64,000 nt of DNA from Cephaloticoccus sp. (GTDB lineage Bacteria > Verrucomicrobiota > Verrucomicrobiia > Opitutales > Opitutaceae). Both the position numbers and the translations under genes were made by a program. This document shows, piece by piece, positions 1 through 10,764 of the stretch. The notes under the pieces were generated by a model. The model saw only the letters and a program-made list of their open reading frames with translations, did no database searches and had not been told where the DNA came from. The DNA lies in NCBI GenBank assembly GCA_030833445.1, contig JAURHD010000003.1, forward strand, positions 62,001 through 126,000. The letters run 5' to 3'. How positions within the stretch are numbered: the first letter of the stretch is position 1; every line of letters begins with the position of its first letter.

Positions 1-93
1 GATCTCGGCGGCCAGTTCTAGCCGACGATTAATGATCTCGACCAACTGGTGGTCGAGTGCGTCTATTTTTTCGCGAATCGGGTTCAGATCCAT
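1..93 (-). CDS. Chorismate mutase (AroQ class), 5' end of gene, cut by window edge; probably the N-terminus of a P-protein (chorismate mutase/prephenate dehydratase)
   Basis: Only the first 31 codons lie in the window. They read MDLNPIREKIDALDHQLVEI and go on as INRRLELAAEI. This is the first helix of AroQ-type chorismate mutases, which convert chorismate to prephenate in phenylalanine/tyrosine synthesis; the Arg and the helix pattern D-x-(LI)-D-x-(QL)-(LV) are typical. The ATG shares one base with the TAA of scpB, so the two genes are almost certainly cotranscribed and translationally coupled. Whether a prephenate dehydratase domain follows cannot be seen; in related bacteria this N-terminus usually begins pheA. 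Confidence 0.82.
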   Translation of the reverse strand, partial: MDLNPIREKIDALDHQLVEIINRRLELAAEI

Positions 94-932
94 TAGGAGA
101 CTTTGTTTTCTTCTTCGACTGACTCCGTGTCGGGTTCCGCCGCGGTGGTGTGCTCCACACTCACTGCTTCCAGATTAGGGGTATCGCCTTCACCTTCCTC
201 CAGTGGCAGGCCCATCTCGGCATCGGCCGATGGCAGGTTTGGACTCATCGCGGTCTGCAGCCATTCATCAATTTGACGGCTGGAAAGCACATCAGATGCC
301 GGCAACTCGTCCAAGGACTTCACTCCGGAAAATTCCAAAAACTGATCGGTGGTGCCGTATTGAATCGGGCGGCCCGGCAGATCGGCCCGACCCACGATGT
401 AAATCAACTCACGTTCCAACAATTTATTGATGCCGGCATCTGCGGAAACACCCCGAATGGTTTCGATCTCTGCACGAGTGACTGGTTGGCGATAAGCCAC
501 AATCGACAAAGTCTCGAGAGCTGAGCGGCTCAATTTCAGGGGCGGCGGATCATTCCGTAGAATCCGGACCCATCGCGCAAAGCGGGGGTGCGTGACCAGC
601 CGGTAACCGTTGGAGCCCTCAATCAGCAACAGGCTGTCATCGGCGGATCTCAGCTCGTTGGAAAGTTTATCCATCGCTTCCCGAATCTGGGCCGCGGTCA
701 CCAAACTGGGCACTTCACCGTAGAGTTCCAAATCCTCGTCGTCTGTGATATCGATCTCGTCCGATTCCTCCAATATCGGCTCGGCCGGAGCATCCGCCGA
801 TTCCAATTCCATTGCCGGTTTGGTCCCGACTTCGTGAAACCGGGTAAAGGCAGTTTGGATGTCTTTGATGGAGAGTGGTTGACTCGAAGAGAAGAGCAAC
901 GCGCGGAGCACCTTTTTCAGATTAAAAGCCAT
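93..932 (-). CDS. scpB: Segregation and condensation protein B (ScpB)
   Basis: This is a 279-residue protein that, in the family, pairs with the kleisin ScpA on SMC to form the bacterial condensin, compacting and segregating the nucleoid. It has the two-winged-helix layout: a first helix-turn (MAFNLKKVLRALLFSSSQPL), and a second domain with LSRSALETLSIVAYRQPVTR and the LLERELIYIVGR / GRPIQYGTTDQFLEFSG block. An acidic insertion of about 35 residues (about 40-75) splits the first winged helix, and an acidic tail of about 50 residues ends the protein. No scpA is visible; it may lie outside the window. The chorismate mutase gene follows with a one-base overlap. Confidence 0.94.
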   Translation of the reverse strand: MAFNLKKVLRALLFSSSQPLSIKDIQTAFTRFHEVGTKPAMELESADAPAEPILEESDEIDITDDEDLELYGEVPSLVTAAQIREAMDKLSNELRSADDSLLLIEGSNGYRLVTHPRFARWVRILRNDPPPLKLSRSALETLSIVAYRQPVTRAEIETIRGVSADAGINKLLERELIYIVGRADLPGRPIQYGTTDQFLEFSGVKSLDELPASDVLSSRQIDEWLQTAMSPNLPSADAEMGLPLEEGEGDTPNLEAVSVEHTTAAEPDTESVEEENKVS

Positions 933-1076
933 GCGATAATAGGGTGCTAGTGAATGCGCCCGCTCGGAGTTGAAGCAATCCCTAAACGAGATTCCTCACT
1001 CGTCAGCGTATGTCATAGGTCCGACATGTGGCTTGCCGCGTCCCAACCGGTCTGGTTCCCTGTCCGGGTTAACCCT

Positions 1077-2783
<1,707 letters not shown>

Positions 2784-2791
2784 GCATTGTC

Positions 2792-4363
2792 ATGAGCTGG
2801 ACCCGTTTCAAAGAATACTACTACGCCAACCCTGATCTGGGCCTCGGCCTGGATATCAGTCGCATTCCATTTCCGGCCGACTTTCTGGCGAAAATGGAGG
2901 ATCCCATCCAGAAGGCGTTTGCCGCCATGGATGCGCTCGAGCAAGGGGCCATCGCCAACCCCGATGAGAACCGCATGGTCGGCCATTATTGGCTGCGCAA
3001 TGCAGACCTCGCTCCGACGCACGAGTTGCGTGACGAAATATGCAATACGCTCGCTGCGATCAAGGCCTTCTCCCGCCAAATTCATTCTGGTGAAATCAAA
3101 TCTGCCAGCGGCCAGGTATTTACCGAACTGCTCGTGATCGGAATCGGCGGCTCTGCCCTCGGACCGCAATTGGTCAATCATGCGCTGGGCCAACCGGGCA
3201 AAGACAAGATGGGGGTCAGTTTCTTCGATAATACCGACCCGGATGGCATGGACTATGTGTTGGCGGGTTTGGCCGGCAAGTTGCCCCAGACTCTCGCGAT
3301 CGTGGTTTCCAAATCAGGCGGGACGGTTGAAACCCGCAACGGTATGTTGGAAGCGGCCGCCGCCTTCAAAGCGGCCGGGATTGACCATACCAAGCAGTTT
3401 GTCGCGGTGACCGGGGCCGGTTCCAAATTGGACCTGATCGCCCAAGGGGAGAACTGGCTCGCCCGCTTTCCGATGTGGGATTGGGTCGGTGGTCGCACCT
3501 CTGAACTGTGTGCCGTCGGCCTCTTACCGGCCGCGCTGCAAGGTCTGGATATCGATGCCATGCTGGAAGGAGCGGCGACCATGGATACGGTGACCCGCGC
3601 CAAGACCACGCGGGAAAATCCCGCTGCGCTCCTCGCCCTGATGTGGCATTTTGCCACCGATGGACGCGGCAACAAGGACATGGTGGTGTTACCCTACAAG
3701 GATCGCCTGCTACTTTTCTCCCGTTATCTCCAGCAACTCGTGATGGAGTCACTCGGCAAGGAACTGGATTTGGACGGCAAGGTGGTCAATCAAGGGATCG
3801 CCGTCTACGGCAACAAGGGATCGACTGACCAACACGCCTACGTGCAGCAATTGCGCGAGGGAGTGAGCAACTTCTTCGTTACGTTCATCGAAGTGCTGAA
3901 GGATCGCCAAGGGGCCTCGATGGCCGTTGAGACCGGAGTGAGTTCGGGCGACTATCTGCAGGGGTTCTACTTGGGCACCCGCGATGCACTGAGCGAAAAA
4001 GACCGCACCTCGATTACCATCACGATCAGTGAAGTTTCTCCCCGTTCTCTCGGTATGTTAATCGCACTTTATGAGCGGGTGGTTGGACTGTATGCCTCGC
4101 TGATCAACATCAATGCCTACCACCAACCGGGGGTGGAAGCCGGTAAAAAGGCCGCGACGGGGGTCATTGAATTGCAACGGAAATTGCTCGCGGCTTTGCA
4201 GGAGTCCAAAGGTAATCCGCAGACTGCCGAGACGTTCGCCACCAAAGTGAATGGTGACGCAGAATTGTCCTTCAAAATATTGGAGCATCTTGCCGCCAAT
4301 GGGACGGTGAAAAAAGAATCCCGCAATCCATGGCATGAGTCGGTTTATTCGAGCCTGTCCTGA
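2792..4363 (+). CDS. pgi: Glucose-6-phosphate isomerase
   Basis: This enzyme interconverts glucose-6-phosphate and fructose-6-phosphate in glycolysis and gluconeogenesis. From ATG 2792 it has 523 residues. The two SIS sugar-binding halves show [10 protein letters not shown] (116-125), SKSGGTVET (173-181) and the family signature [19 protein letters not shown] (231 onward); [12 protein letters not shown] lies in the active-site region of the second half. The signature has Thr after GGR where many isomerases have Phe or Tyr, and the overall form resembles the roughly 525-residue cyanobacterial/chlamydial branch rather than the 550-residue E. coli type. It follows ilvD by 8 bases, so it is probably cotranscribed with it. 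Confidence 0.95.
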   Translation: MSWTRFKEYYYANPDLGLGLDISRIPFPADFLAKMEDPIQKAFAAMDALEQGAIANPDENRMVGHYWLRNADLAPTHELRDEICNTLAAIKAFSRQIHSGEIKSASGQVFTELLVIGIGGSALGPQLVNHALGQPGKDKMGVSFFDNTDPDGMDYVLAGLAGKLPQTLAIVVSKSGGTVETRNGMLEAAAAFKAAGIDHTKQFVAVTGAGSKLDLIAQGENWLARFPMWDWVGGRTSELCAVGLLPAALQGLDIDAMLEGAATMDTVTRAKTTRENPAALLALMWHFATDGRGNKDMVVLPYKDRLLLFSRYLQQLVMESLGKELDLDGKVVNQGIAVYGNKGSTDQHAYVQQLREGVSNFFVTFIEVLKDRQGASMAVETGVSSGDYLQGFYLGTRDALSEKDRTSITITISEVSPRSLGMLIALYERVVGLYASLININAYHQPGVEAGKKAATGVIELQRKLLAALQESKGNPQTAETFATKVNGDAELSFKILEHLAANGTVKKESRNPWHESVYSSLS

Positions 4364-4422
4364 GACGGATTTGCCGTTGCAAACCTTAGCCTAGGGGTAA
4401 CCTTTTTCGCCAGGGCGGCACT

Positions 4423-5178
4423 ATGGTCATTCGAATATTACTCACCATCGCATTGATCAGCACCGTGTGGTTGGGCGCAGCCTATTATCACCTCGCCGGG
4501 ACCAATAAAATCTTGCGGAAAGATCTGACCACCAATCGTGAATTGGTTTCTGCCCAAGCCCAAACGTTGAAAGAATCCCAAGATGAGAACCAGCAGCTGC
4601 GGGCCGATCTGAAATCGATGGATGTGGATTTAGGCCAGACCAAGACCCGCCTCACAGCCGCTGAATCGGCCAAAATTCAATTGGGACGGGAACTCCGTTC
4701 CACCCGTGAAACCGTGACTGCAAGTGAAGCGAAGATCACGGAATTGACGCAGGCAATCGTCGGACTGCAAACCGAGCTGGATGAGTCGAATTCCCGGCAA
4801 ACCTCACCTGCCAGTGTGGCTGCCTATCAGTCCAAGATTGAGCGCTTGGAGCAGGCATTGGCTGAGGCGAACTCGAAGGTAAGCCCGGCACCGTCAGCAC
4901 AAGATGAGTCACCGCCCCCAGGCTATTTACTGACTACCAGCCGCGCTCGGACCTCTCTCATGATGAGTGTCGGTCCCGCCAGTGCCTTCGTGATCGTAAA
5001 CTATGGCGCTGTTCACGGAGCCCTTCCGGCCCAACTCATTACGATTCGGCGCGGAACAGAAACCGTTGCCACGGCTCTCATCACAGACGTGCGGGAGAAA
5101 TTTTCGATCGCCCAAGTCCAACCCGAATCCTTGCGTGGCGCCTTGCATAAGGGCGATTCTGCTGTAATAGCCAATTAA
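4423..5178 (+). CDS. Membrane-anchored coiled-coil protein of unknown function
   Basis: The 251-residue product begins with one hydrophobic segment (residues 4-26) that probably anchors it in the inner membrane with the rest in the periplasm. Residues about 30-150 form a Glu/Gln/Leu-rich coiled coil. A Pro/Ser linker leads to a small C-terminal domain with FVIVNYGAVHGALPAQLI and a closing GALHKGDSAVIAN, a beta-rich pattern in which a buried Gly precedes a turn, similar in style to peripheral barrel domains of MreC- or HlyD-like proteins. No enzyme motif is seen. The stop is followed after 4 bases by a small lipoprotein gene, so the two are probably one unit. Confidence 0.75.
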   Translation: MVIRILLTIALISTVWLGAAYYHLAGTNKILRKDLTTNRELVSAQAQTLKESQDENQQLRADLKSMDVDLGQTKTRLTAAESAKIQLGRELRSTRETVTASEAKITELTQAIVGLQTELDESNSRQTSPASVAAYQSKIERLEQALAEANSKVSPAPSAQDESPPPGYLLTTSRARTSLMMSVGPASAFVIVNYGAVHGALPAQLITIRRGTETVATALITDVREKFSIAQVQPESLRGALHKGDSAVIAN

Positions 5179-5182
5179 GCAT

Positions 5183-5344
5183 ATGAAACACACCCAGACT
5201 CGCAGCCTTGCCCTCCTGCTCCTTTTTCTAGGCACCCTGCTCGCCGGTTGCACTACGCGCACCAACCGGGATACCTCCATCCCGTGGAGCCGTCCCGCCG
5301 ATTGGGAAGGTCAGATACCCGGCCTCTCGCAATCGGGTCGCTGA
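5183..5344 (+). CDS. Very small lipoprotein (53 residues)
   Basis: ATG 5183 opens a 53-codon frame. The translation has basic residues near the start, a Leu-rich stretch (LALLLLFLGTLLAGC) and a lipobox LLAGC with Cys23, giving a mature peptide of only 31 residues that contains TSIPWSRPADWEGQIPG. Signal peptidase II processing is strongly suggested. The mature part has two Trp and three Pro and no known domain; I recall similar short lipoproteins with an SIPW-RP-WEG core in verrucomicrobial genomes, but this is memory, not a search. It follows the coiled-coil protein by 4 bases and is followed by a strong terminator. Confidence 0.7.
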   Translation: MKHTQTRSLALLLLFLGTLLAGCTTRTNRDTSIPWSRPADWEGQIPGLSQSGR

Positions 5345-5367
5345 TATTTACCCAGATATCAATTTAC

Positions 5368-5397
5368 AATCCGGCACCCCCGCCGGATTTTTTATTT
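5368..5397 (+). terminator. Rho-independent terminator
   Basis: A perfect 8-bp stem (AATCCGGC 5368-5375 with GCCGGATT 5382-5389) closes a six-base loop of A and C and runs into a T-rich tail. It ends the transcript of the coiled-coil and lipoprotein genes. Its tail stops only 4 bases before the rsmI start codon. Confidence 0.85.
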
Positions 5398-5401
5398 CAG
5401 C

Positions 5402-6127
5402 ATGTCAGAATCCACGGGCAATTCATCCCTGACCGCACTTCCCGGTCACCTCTATGTGGTCGCCACCCCGATTGGGAATCTGGCCGACATTTCCGAACGG
5501 GCCAAAGCCATTTTGCAGCAGGTCGATGTGATTGCCTGTGAAGATACCCGGACGACGGGGGCATTACTGAGCAGGTTGGGGCTGACCCACAAGACCCTGA
5601 CCGCCTACCATGATCACAATGAGATCGTTGCGGCGGAATATCTCTGCGGACAAATCGCGGCCGGAAAGTCAGTCGCGGTGGTAAGCGATGCTGGCACGCC
5701 CGGCCTGAGTGACCCGGGCTTTCGGTTGACCCGTGCCTGTCGACTGCAAAATCTCCCTGTCGTGCCCCTGCCGGGCGCATGCGCGGTTACCGCGGTGCTC
5801 AGTGCCAGTGGTCTGCCCACCAATCGATTTTATTTTGTAGGTTTTCTCCCCCCCAAAAGTGCGGCGAGGATCACCTTTTTCGAAAAACACCGGGACTTCG
5901 ATTCGACCATCGTCCTCTACGAAAGCTGTCACCGGATCGACAAGGCTGTGGCTGAAATCGTGCAAACCTTGGGGCCGCAACGGGTCATCTGCGTCGCCAA
6001 GGAAGTCACCAAGTTGCACGAGTCCTTCTGGATCGGAGCAGCGTCAGAAGTGCAGGCCCAATTGGAACGCGCCAGCCGCAAAGGAGAATTTGTCCTCCTT
6101 ATCGCGCCGGTGGATTTTGCGTTATGA
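5402..6127 (+). CDS. rsmI: 16S rRNA (cytidine-1402 2'-O)-methyltransferase RsmI
   Basis: RsmI methylates the ribose of C1402 in the decoding centre of 16S rRNA with S-adenosylmethionine. The 241-residue protein has the tetrapyrrole-methylase fold: LYVVATPIGNLADISERA at the start, EDTRTTGALLSRLG, VSDAGTPGLSDPG, PLPGACAVTAVLSASGLP, FVGFLPPK, and ESCHRI followed by CVAKEVTKLHE. It is a little shorter than E. coli RsmI (286) because the C-terminal helical extension is missing. A terminator ends 4 bases before its ATG, leaving no ribosome-binding site, so it may be expressed by read-through or from a leaderless start. The last four bases overlap ppx (ATGA). Confidence 0.95.
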   Translation: MSESTGNSSLTALPGHLYVVATPIGNLADISERAKAILQQVDVIACEDTRTTGALLSRLGLTHKTLTAYHDHNEIVAAEYLCGQIAAGKSVAVVSDAGTPGLSDPGFRLTRACRLQNLPVVPLPGACAVTAVLSASGLPTNRFYFVGFLPPKSAARITFFEKHRDFDSTIVLYESCHRIDKAVAEIVQTLGPQRVICVAKEVTKLHESFWIGAASEVQAQLERASRKGEFVLLIAPVDFAL

Positions 6128-7068
6128 CGCCGTCGAGACCATGCGTCGCGGTCATTGATATTGGCAGCAATTCCATCAAGGCCTTGGTCGCTCGTCAGTC
6201 GGACGACGGCACCATGGTGACCCTGCTATCCCAAGCGATCGAAGCCAGAATTAGTGCCGGCATCAACCAAACCCCGCCCCGGTTATCCGCCGAAGGCATG
6301 CAAAATGGACTGACCGCCATCACAGAGCTCATGGCACTGATTGCACCCCATCAACCAATCCACGTGCAGGTGGTTGCCACGAGCGCCGTGCGCGATGCGC
6401 TCAACGGTGACGATTTTCAGCGGCAAGTCCAGGCGGCAACCGGGCATCAGCTGCGCATCCTTTCCGGATCCGAGGAAGCCAATCTGATCGGCCGTGGATT
6501 GCGGTGCGATCCAAGTCTCCCCACCGCCCGTAACTTCTACATCTTTGATCTGGGCGGTGGTAGCTTGGAATGCCTCCGGTTTGTTGCCCGCCAGGTCGAG
6601 CAAGCCGTCAGCCTGCAGCTGGGCTGTGTGCGGATGACCGAAAAATTCGTGACAGACCGTAGCCGGGAAATTCCGTCCCACGAAGCTGCCCGCATCGCGG
6701 AGCACACGCTACGCATACTCCAACAGAGCGGTTTCCAATTTTCCCTGCCGGCCGGCTTCGTCGCCATTGGCACAGGCGGCACCATGGCGACAGTCCGAGC
6801 CATGCTGGCCGCCCGCGCCGGACTACCCTTCGAGGAGCAATCCCCTCTCATCACGGCGGAGGTATTGAAACAACTGAGCACTGAACTCGGCCGGCTGAAT
6901 CTGCCAGCTCGTCAAAAGTTGGCCGGTTTACCCCCGGCTCGGGCCGATGTATTTCCAGCCGCCCTGGCTACGCTCGTAGCGATCGCCGGCGCGGGTGGCA
7001 TCAGCGAATTTCATCACTCGCTCTACAATTTGCGTTACGGGGTGGCGGCAGAGTTACTAGAGCGTTGA
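6124..7068 (+). CDS. Ppx/GppA family exopolyphosphatase / pppGpp phosphohydrolase
   Basis: The 314-residue protein is a single ASKHA-fold Ppx/GppA domain without the C-terminal HD-like part of E. coli Ppx. Phosphate-binding motifs are VIDIGSNSIKALV at the start, TSAVRDALN, LSGSEEANLIGRGL, FDLGGGSLE and IGTGGTMATV. Such proteins hydrolyse polyphosphate or the alarmone pppGpp; which one cannot be told from the sequence. It starts inside the rsmI stop (ATGA overlap), so the two are coupled. Its 3' end overlaps the convergent gene on the other strand by 34 bases. Confidence 0.9.
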   Translation: MTPSRPCVAVIDIGSNSIKALVARQSDDGTMVTLLSQAIEARISAGINQTPPRLSAEGMQNGLTAITELMALIAPHQPIHVQVVATSAVRDALNGDDFQRQVQAATGHQLRILSGSEEANLIGRGLRCDPSLPTARNFYIFDLGGGSLECLRFVARQVEQAVSLQLGCVRMTEKFVTDRSREIPSHEAARIAEHTLRILQQSGFQFSLPAGFVAIGTGGTMATVRAMLAARAGLPFEEQSPLITAEVLKQLSTELGRLNLPARQKLAGLPPARADVFPAALATLVAIAGAGGISEFHHSLYNLRYGVAAELLER

Positions 7069-8783
7069 ATGCGGAGTGTGCTTCCGGTCGGCTGCACGTT
7101 AAAGCTGAGGCGCGCGACGTAGTCATCTGGATCGGGCAGACCGTCCTGCGTATAGGAGTTATGCGGCACCAGAGGATACTCGACCCTCGCGCCATTGGGT
7201 GCGATCCAGTGTAGTCCGCGCCACTCAAACTCCCGGCCGAGTTGGATCAGAGTAGCGGGCTCGACCTCATATTGTTTGCGCGCCGCATGAATCAGTTCCG
7301 CCGGCCGGAAAGCCAGCAGCAAACCAAACTCATACGTCGCGCCACTCTCCTGTTTTTCCGACTTCACGGTGATGGTCGTGGCAGCATCATCGATCGTCAG
7401 TGCGACCGTGATGCGATCGGTCCCGAAAGCATAGCACGCCGTGGCCTGCGATTCACTGATCCTTTCCCCTGTTGCGCTATCCGGCACATAGGCCCGACCT
7501 TGGTCGATCCGGCGCAAGGTCGAAAACCGCGGCATAAATTTACTGTTGCCCGTTCCAGCCAGATAACCGGCCTCATCATGCCACAGTTCCAAAAAATTCT
7601 GCCCGTCGAGCACGAAGCGGTTGGCACCCCATTCCGGCACCATTTGCCACGTGAGATAGCCCCGCCACACTCCTTGTCCGACCCGCGCCACCGTAGATGG
7701 GGGCTGCCAATCAGTAGCCATCGATGCCAACTTCGCTGTCGGCCCAAATAGCCACTCGCAGAAGGATCCAAAGAAGGCAAAAGCCTGTGCACTGTTATCG
7801 TGCACACCGTGAGAGCGAAGTTGCATGCGCATCCGCTCAATCACCGTCACGACCAAGTTGCCGCCATGCTCGCCCTTGATGAAACCCGGCGGAAAACACA
7901 CGGATGGCACCCCATGTCGTCGCATCCGCACATCCGCGATCACTGCGTTACTCGCGTCCGGCAGTAAGAAATAGTCATGCAATCCAAGGGCGCGGACCAC
8001 CGCGTTGCGCGCTGCCGCATCGTCGGTCAGCTCGGCATACAGGGATACAGCCAGAGCGGTGACCAGTGAGTAACCGACAACAATCCCGTTCGCTTCCTGC
8101 CAGCAGCCCGCGGCATCCTGATACGGCAGCACATGGCGCCGCATGAAATCCCGGGAAAAATCCGTCCATTCGTTCCGCTGAAAATAAGCTCCCGCTGCGG
8201 CAAACAACAGCCCATGCCACACGGCGTGATTACCGGGGAATTCTTTCGAGTCACTGGTGTAACGCGCTTTGAACTCAGCGTAAACCCTCGCCGTGGCACC
8301 CTGCACTACGGCACGCAAGCGTGTGATCAACGACTCCGGAGCAGTCACGCTGGATTCCAGATGCCGCAATGCCTCCAATTGGTAATAGACCAGCCATTCG
8401 CCAATGTGCCGCCCCCAATCCCGGCCGCGCGAAAAATGCGGCGTCGAAAATGTGGCGTCTGTGATCGATGTGCTGTATTCCAGATTGGCCAGGGCCAGAC
8501 GGCGAAACTGCGTGCGCTCCACTAGTTCCACCCCGGGGACCACTCCGTCAGCCAAGAGCAGCAGTGCCGCCGGAGAAAACTGATTATAAAACGATGGGCC
8601 GGCCGCCCCGGGCCAATCGAGCAAATCCAAGTCCAAGCTGCCCGTGGACCCATAGTGGGGTGCGAGCAACCTGGCCCATTCGAGCAGGAGTCCTCCGGCT
8701 GACTCGCGCAATTCCGTCAAGGTAACCCCCGATTTATTACTCATATAGAAATCACCATATCCTCCAGCACATCTCAAAGACAT
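7035..8783 (-). CDS. Large protein of unknown function, possibly an alpha/alpha-toroid polysaccharide-lyase-like or glycosidase-like enzyme
   Basis: I do not recognise the family with confidence. The 582-residue frame (or 569 residues from ATG 8744) has a helical N-terminal two thirds rich in Trp, Tyr and His, with GRDWGRHIGEWLVYYQLEAL, FPGNHAVWHGLLFAAAGAY and HGVHDNSAQAFAFFGSFCEW, then a beta-rich C-terminal third. That layout resembles alginate-lyase/heparinase-type toroid plus beta-sandwich proteins, an inference from shape only. There is no signal peptide, so it would act in the cytoplasm. It starts 9 bases after the rluD-like gene, at the end of the lpxK-add operon. The start is uncertain: a GGAGG lies about 15 bases before ATG 8744. 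Confidence 0.7.
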   Translation of the reverse strand: MSLRCAGGYGDFYMSNKSGVTLTELRESAGGLLLEWARLLAPHYGSTGSLDLDLLDWPGAAGPSFYNQFSPAALLLLADGVVPGVELVERTQFRRLALANLEYSTSITDATFSTPHFSRGRDWGRHIGEWLVYYQLEALRHLESSVTAPESLITRLRAVVQGATARVYAEFKARYTSDSKEFPGNHAVWHGLLFAAAGAYFQRNEWTDFSRDFMRRHVLPYQDAAGCWQEANGIVVGYSLVTALAVSLYAELTDDAAARNAVVRALGLHDYFLLPDASNAVIADVRMRRHGVPSVCFPPGFIKGEHGGNLVVTVIERMRMQLRSHGVHDNSAQAFAFFGSFCEWLFGPTAKLASMATDWQPPSTVARVGQGVWRGYLTWQMVPEWGANRFVLDGQNFLELWHDEAGYLAGTGNSKFMPRFSTLRRIDQGRAYVPDSATGERISESQATACYAFGTDRITVALTIDDAATTITVKSEKQESGATYEFGLLLAFRPAELIHAARKQYEVEPATLIQLGREFEWRGLHWIAPNGARVEYPLVPHNSYTQDGLPDPDDYVARLSFNVQPTGSTLRIQRSSNSAATP

Positions 8784-8792
8784 GCACTGAGT

Positions 8793-9794
8793 TTATTTAT
8801 TCGGGCGGCTCTTTTGTTTACGCACCGCCACTTTTTTCGGCGGTGGCACGATGGCTCGCAATTCCTTCAACACAGCCTGCATGTCGGCCGGCACCGGAGC
8901 GCGCAGATCGAGAGTCTTGCCAGTGATGGGATGGGTTACGACTAGATGTTCAGCATGCAACATCACACGCTCGGGTTGATGCTTGAGTTCGGGCAGCGGC
9001 TTCCAGCCATAAACCACATCACCCAGAATAATGTTTCCGAGTGATTTCATATGCACGCGGATCTGATGAGTCCGGCCGGTGTGAATAGCGCAACGCACGA
9101 AAGTCGCTACTTCGCCAAAAGCCTCGACCACTTGCCAATCCGTCCGGGCGGCACGTCCACCTTTGGCACTTTCCACTACAGCCATCTTGTGACGTTGAGT
9201 CGGATTACGCCCAATTGGTTTGTCCACTATTCCACTGAGCAGCTCCGTCTTGCCGGTCACAAGCGCCACGTATTCCTTTTGCAATGTGCGCGCGGAAAAT
9301 TGTTCGGACAAACCGCGGTGAGCGGCATCACTCTTGGCCACCAGCATGACCCCGGAGGTCTCCCGATCCAGCCGGTGCACAATGCCTGGACGCTCGACCC
9401 CACCCACTCCGCTCAAACTGCCGGCGCAATGCGACAACAAGGCGTGAACCAAGGTATCACCGCCCGTGGCTGCACCAGGATGGACGACCATCCCCGAGGC
9501 CTTGTTCAATGCGATGATGTGCTTATCCTCCCAAATGATATCCAATGGGATGTCAGCCGGGGTCAGGTCCGCCGCCTTTATCTCCGGCAGGGCAAAAGAA
9601 ATCACGTCTCCACCATAAACTGCATGGTCGCGCTTGATCACAGTATCTCCGACCTTGACCAGTCCGGCGTCGAAGGCCCGTTGCAAGGCTACCCGGCTGT
9701 GCTCCGGAAAACCCAGTGCGAGTGCCTTGTCCGCTCGCAGGCGGGACAGATGGGCCGGCAAAGTGTATTGGGTGTTCGCAATCGGGTTATTCAT
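8793..9794 (-). CDS. RluA/RluD family 23S rRNA pseudouridine synthase
   Basis: Enzymes of this family isomerise uridines to pseudouridine in rRNA. From ATG 9794 the protein has 333 residues: an N-terminal S4 RNA-binding domain (about 14-75, with [16 protein letters not shown]) and a catalytic domain with [15 protein letters not shown], the signature [15 protein letters not shown] (catalytic Asp143) and [15 protein letters not shown] Lys/Arg/Pro-rich tail follows. The order S4 plus catalytic domain fits RluD (U1911/1915/1917) best, but RluA-type paralogues cannot be told apart safely. The start overlaps the 3' end of the deaminase gene by 8 bases, indicating coupling. Confidence 0.93.
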   Translation of the reverse strand: MNNPIANTQYTLPAHLSRLRADKALALGFPEHSRVALQRAFDAGLVKVGDTVIKRDHAVYGGDVISFALPEIKAADLTPADIPLDIIWEDKHIIALNKASGMVVHPGAATGGDTLVHALLSHCAGSLSGVGGVERPGIVHRLDRETSGVMLVAKSDAAHRGLSEQFSARTLQKEYVALVTGKTELLSGIVDKPIGRNPTQRHKMAVVESAKGGRAARTDWQVVEAFGEVATFVRCAIHTGRTHQIRVHMKSLGNIILGDVVYGWKPLPELKHQPERVMLHAEHLVVTHPITGKTLDLRAPVPADMQAVLKELRAIVPPPKKVAVRKQKSRPNK

Positions 9795-10764
9795 TGGTGA
9801 GCGCGGCGATTTCAGCGAAGGCGGCAGCGCGAGTCTCCATTGAAACATCCGCGACCCGCCAGCCATTGGCTGCAATTTGACCGAGCTCGCCAGCAGTGAA
9901 GTCCATTTCCTCAGCCAAAACGAGGTATTCCTCGGTCAGACTATTATTAAATACCAGCGGATCATCCGTGCTGATGGTGCAATTGACGCCGGCGGCAAGA
10001 ATTCGGCGCAACGGGTGGGCCTGATAATTCGGGAAAACCGCCAGCTTGATATTGCTGATGGGGCACACGTCAAAGGTAACTCCACCTTCACGGGCCAGTT
10101 CCAGCACTGCTTCATCCTCCACGACCCGCACCCCGTGTTGCACGCGTTTTACTCCGAGTTGCTCGATCGCCTCCCGCACGCGATCTGCGCCCCCGAATTC
10201 CCCGGCATGACACTTGGTCACCTTGCCCGCGGCCCGTAATTCAGACCAGACCTTGGCGCTCCACGGCTCGTTCGGCATGCTCTCATGCCCGTGCAAATCG
10301 ACCCCGGCCAGCCCGTCCCAATTTTTCAAATCATCGATCACGGGTCGCAGCGGCCCGCCGTAGTCGTTGCGCAGCATGCCGGCAAAGATGCGGACTTCGA
10401 GACCGGCCGGCACCGCCGCCCGGATCGCAGCCACGATTTCCGGTCCCGGCACGTGGATGAACTGCGTGACCGACAGGTGAAAGCTCGTCTCCACATACCG
10501 CACATTCTGCGCGACGTGCGTCGCAAAGATAGCCTTCATCCCCTCGTAATAGCGCTCGGCGGAATTAAACCATGGCAGAGCATGATCCAACAGGCACTGC
10601 TCAAACGTGGTGAAATCCGGGAAGCGGTAACCCGCAGCGTGAAATGGCGGTGCTTCCGGATATTGCTCCGGCCGCCATGCCCGCAATACACTGTAAGGCA
10701 GAGCCCCTTCTACATGGAGATGGGTTTCGGTCTTCGGCAGCGATTGGATAAGATCACGAATCAC
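9787..10764 (-). CDS. add: Adenosine deaminase family protein
   Basis: This is a metal-dependent nucleoside deaminase of the amidohydrolase fold, probably converting adenosine to inosine in purine salvage. The 325 residues carry the expected set: HLHVEG (His15, His17) for zinc, KCHAGE (His186, catalytic Glu189), QHGVR (His210) and STDDP (Asp267/Asp268). Related enzymes include adenine deaminase and aminodeoxyfutalosine deaminase. The last is unlikely because the window encodes the classical menaquinone genes menF, menD and menB. It overlaps the aminopeptidase stop by 4 bases (ATGA) and the rluD-like start by 8 bases. Confidence 0.88.
   Translation of the reverse strand: MIRDLIQSLPKTETHLHVEGALPYSVLRAWRPEQYPEAPPFHAAGYRFPDFTTFEQCLLDHALPWFNSAERYYEGMKAIFATHVAQNVRYVETSFHLSVTQFIHVPGPEIVAAIRAAVPAGLEVRIFAGMLRNDYGGPLRPVIDDLKNWDGLAGVDLHGHESMPNEPWSAKVWSELRAAGKVTKCHAGEFGGADRVREAIEQLGVKRVQHGVRVVEDEAVLELAREGGVTFDVCPISNIKLAVFPNYQAHPLRRILAAGVNCTISTDDPLVFNNSLTEEYLVLAEEMDFTAGELGQIAANGWRVADVSMETRAAAFAEIAALTNE

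Noticed and set aside
9787-10764. add as aminodeoxyfutalosine deaminase of the futalosine menaquinone route
   Set aside because: menF, menD and menB in the same window support the classical route, so a nucleoside deaminase role is more likely.
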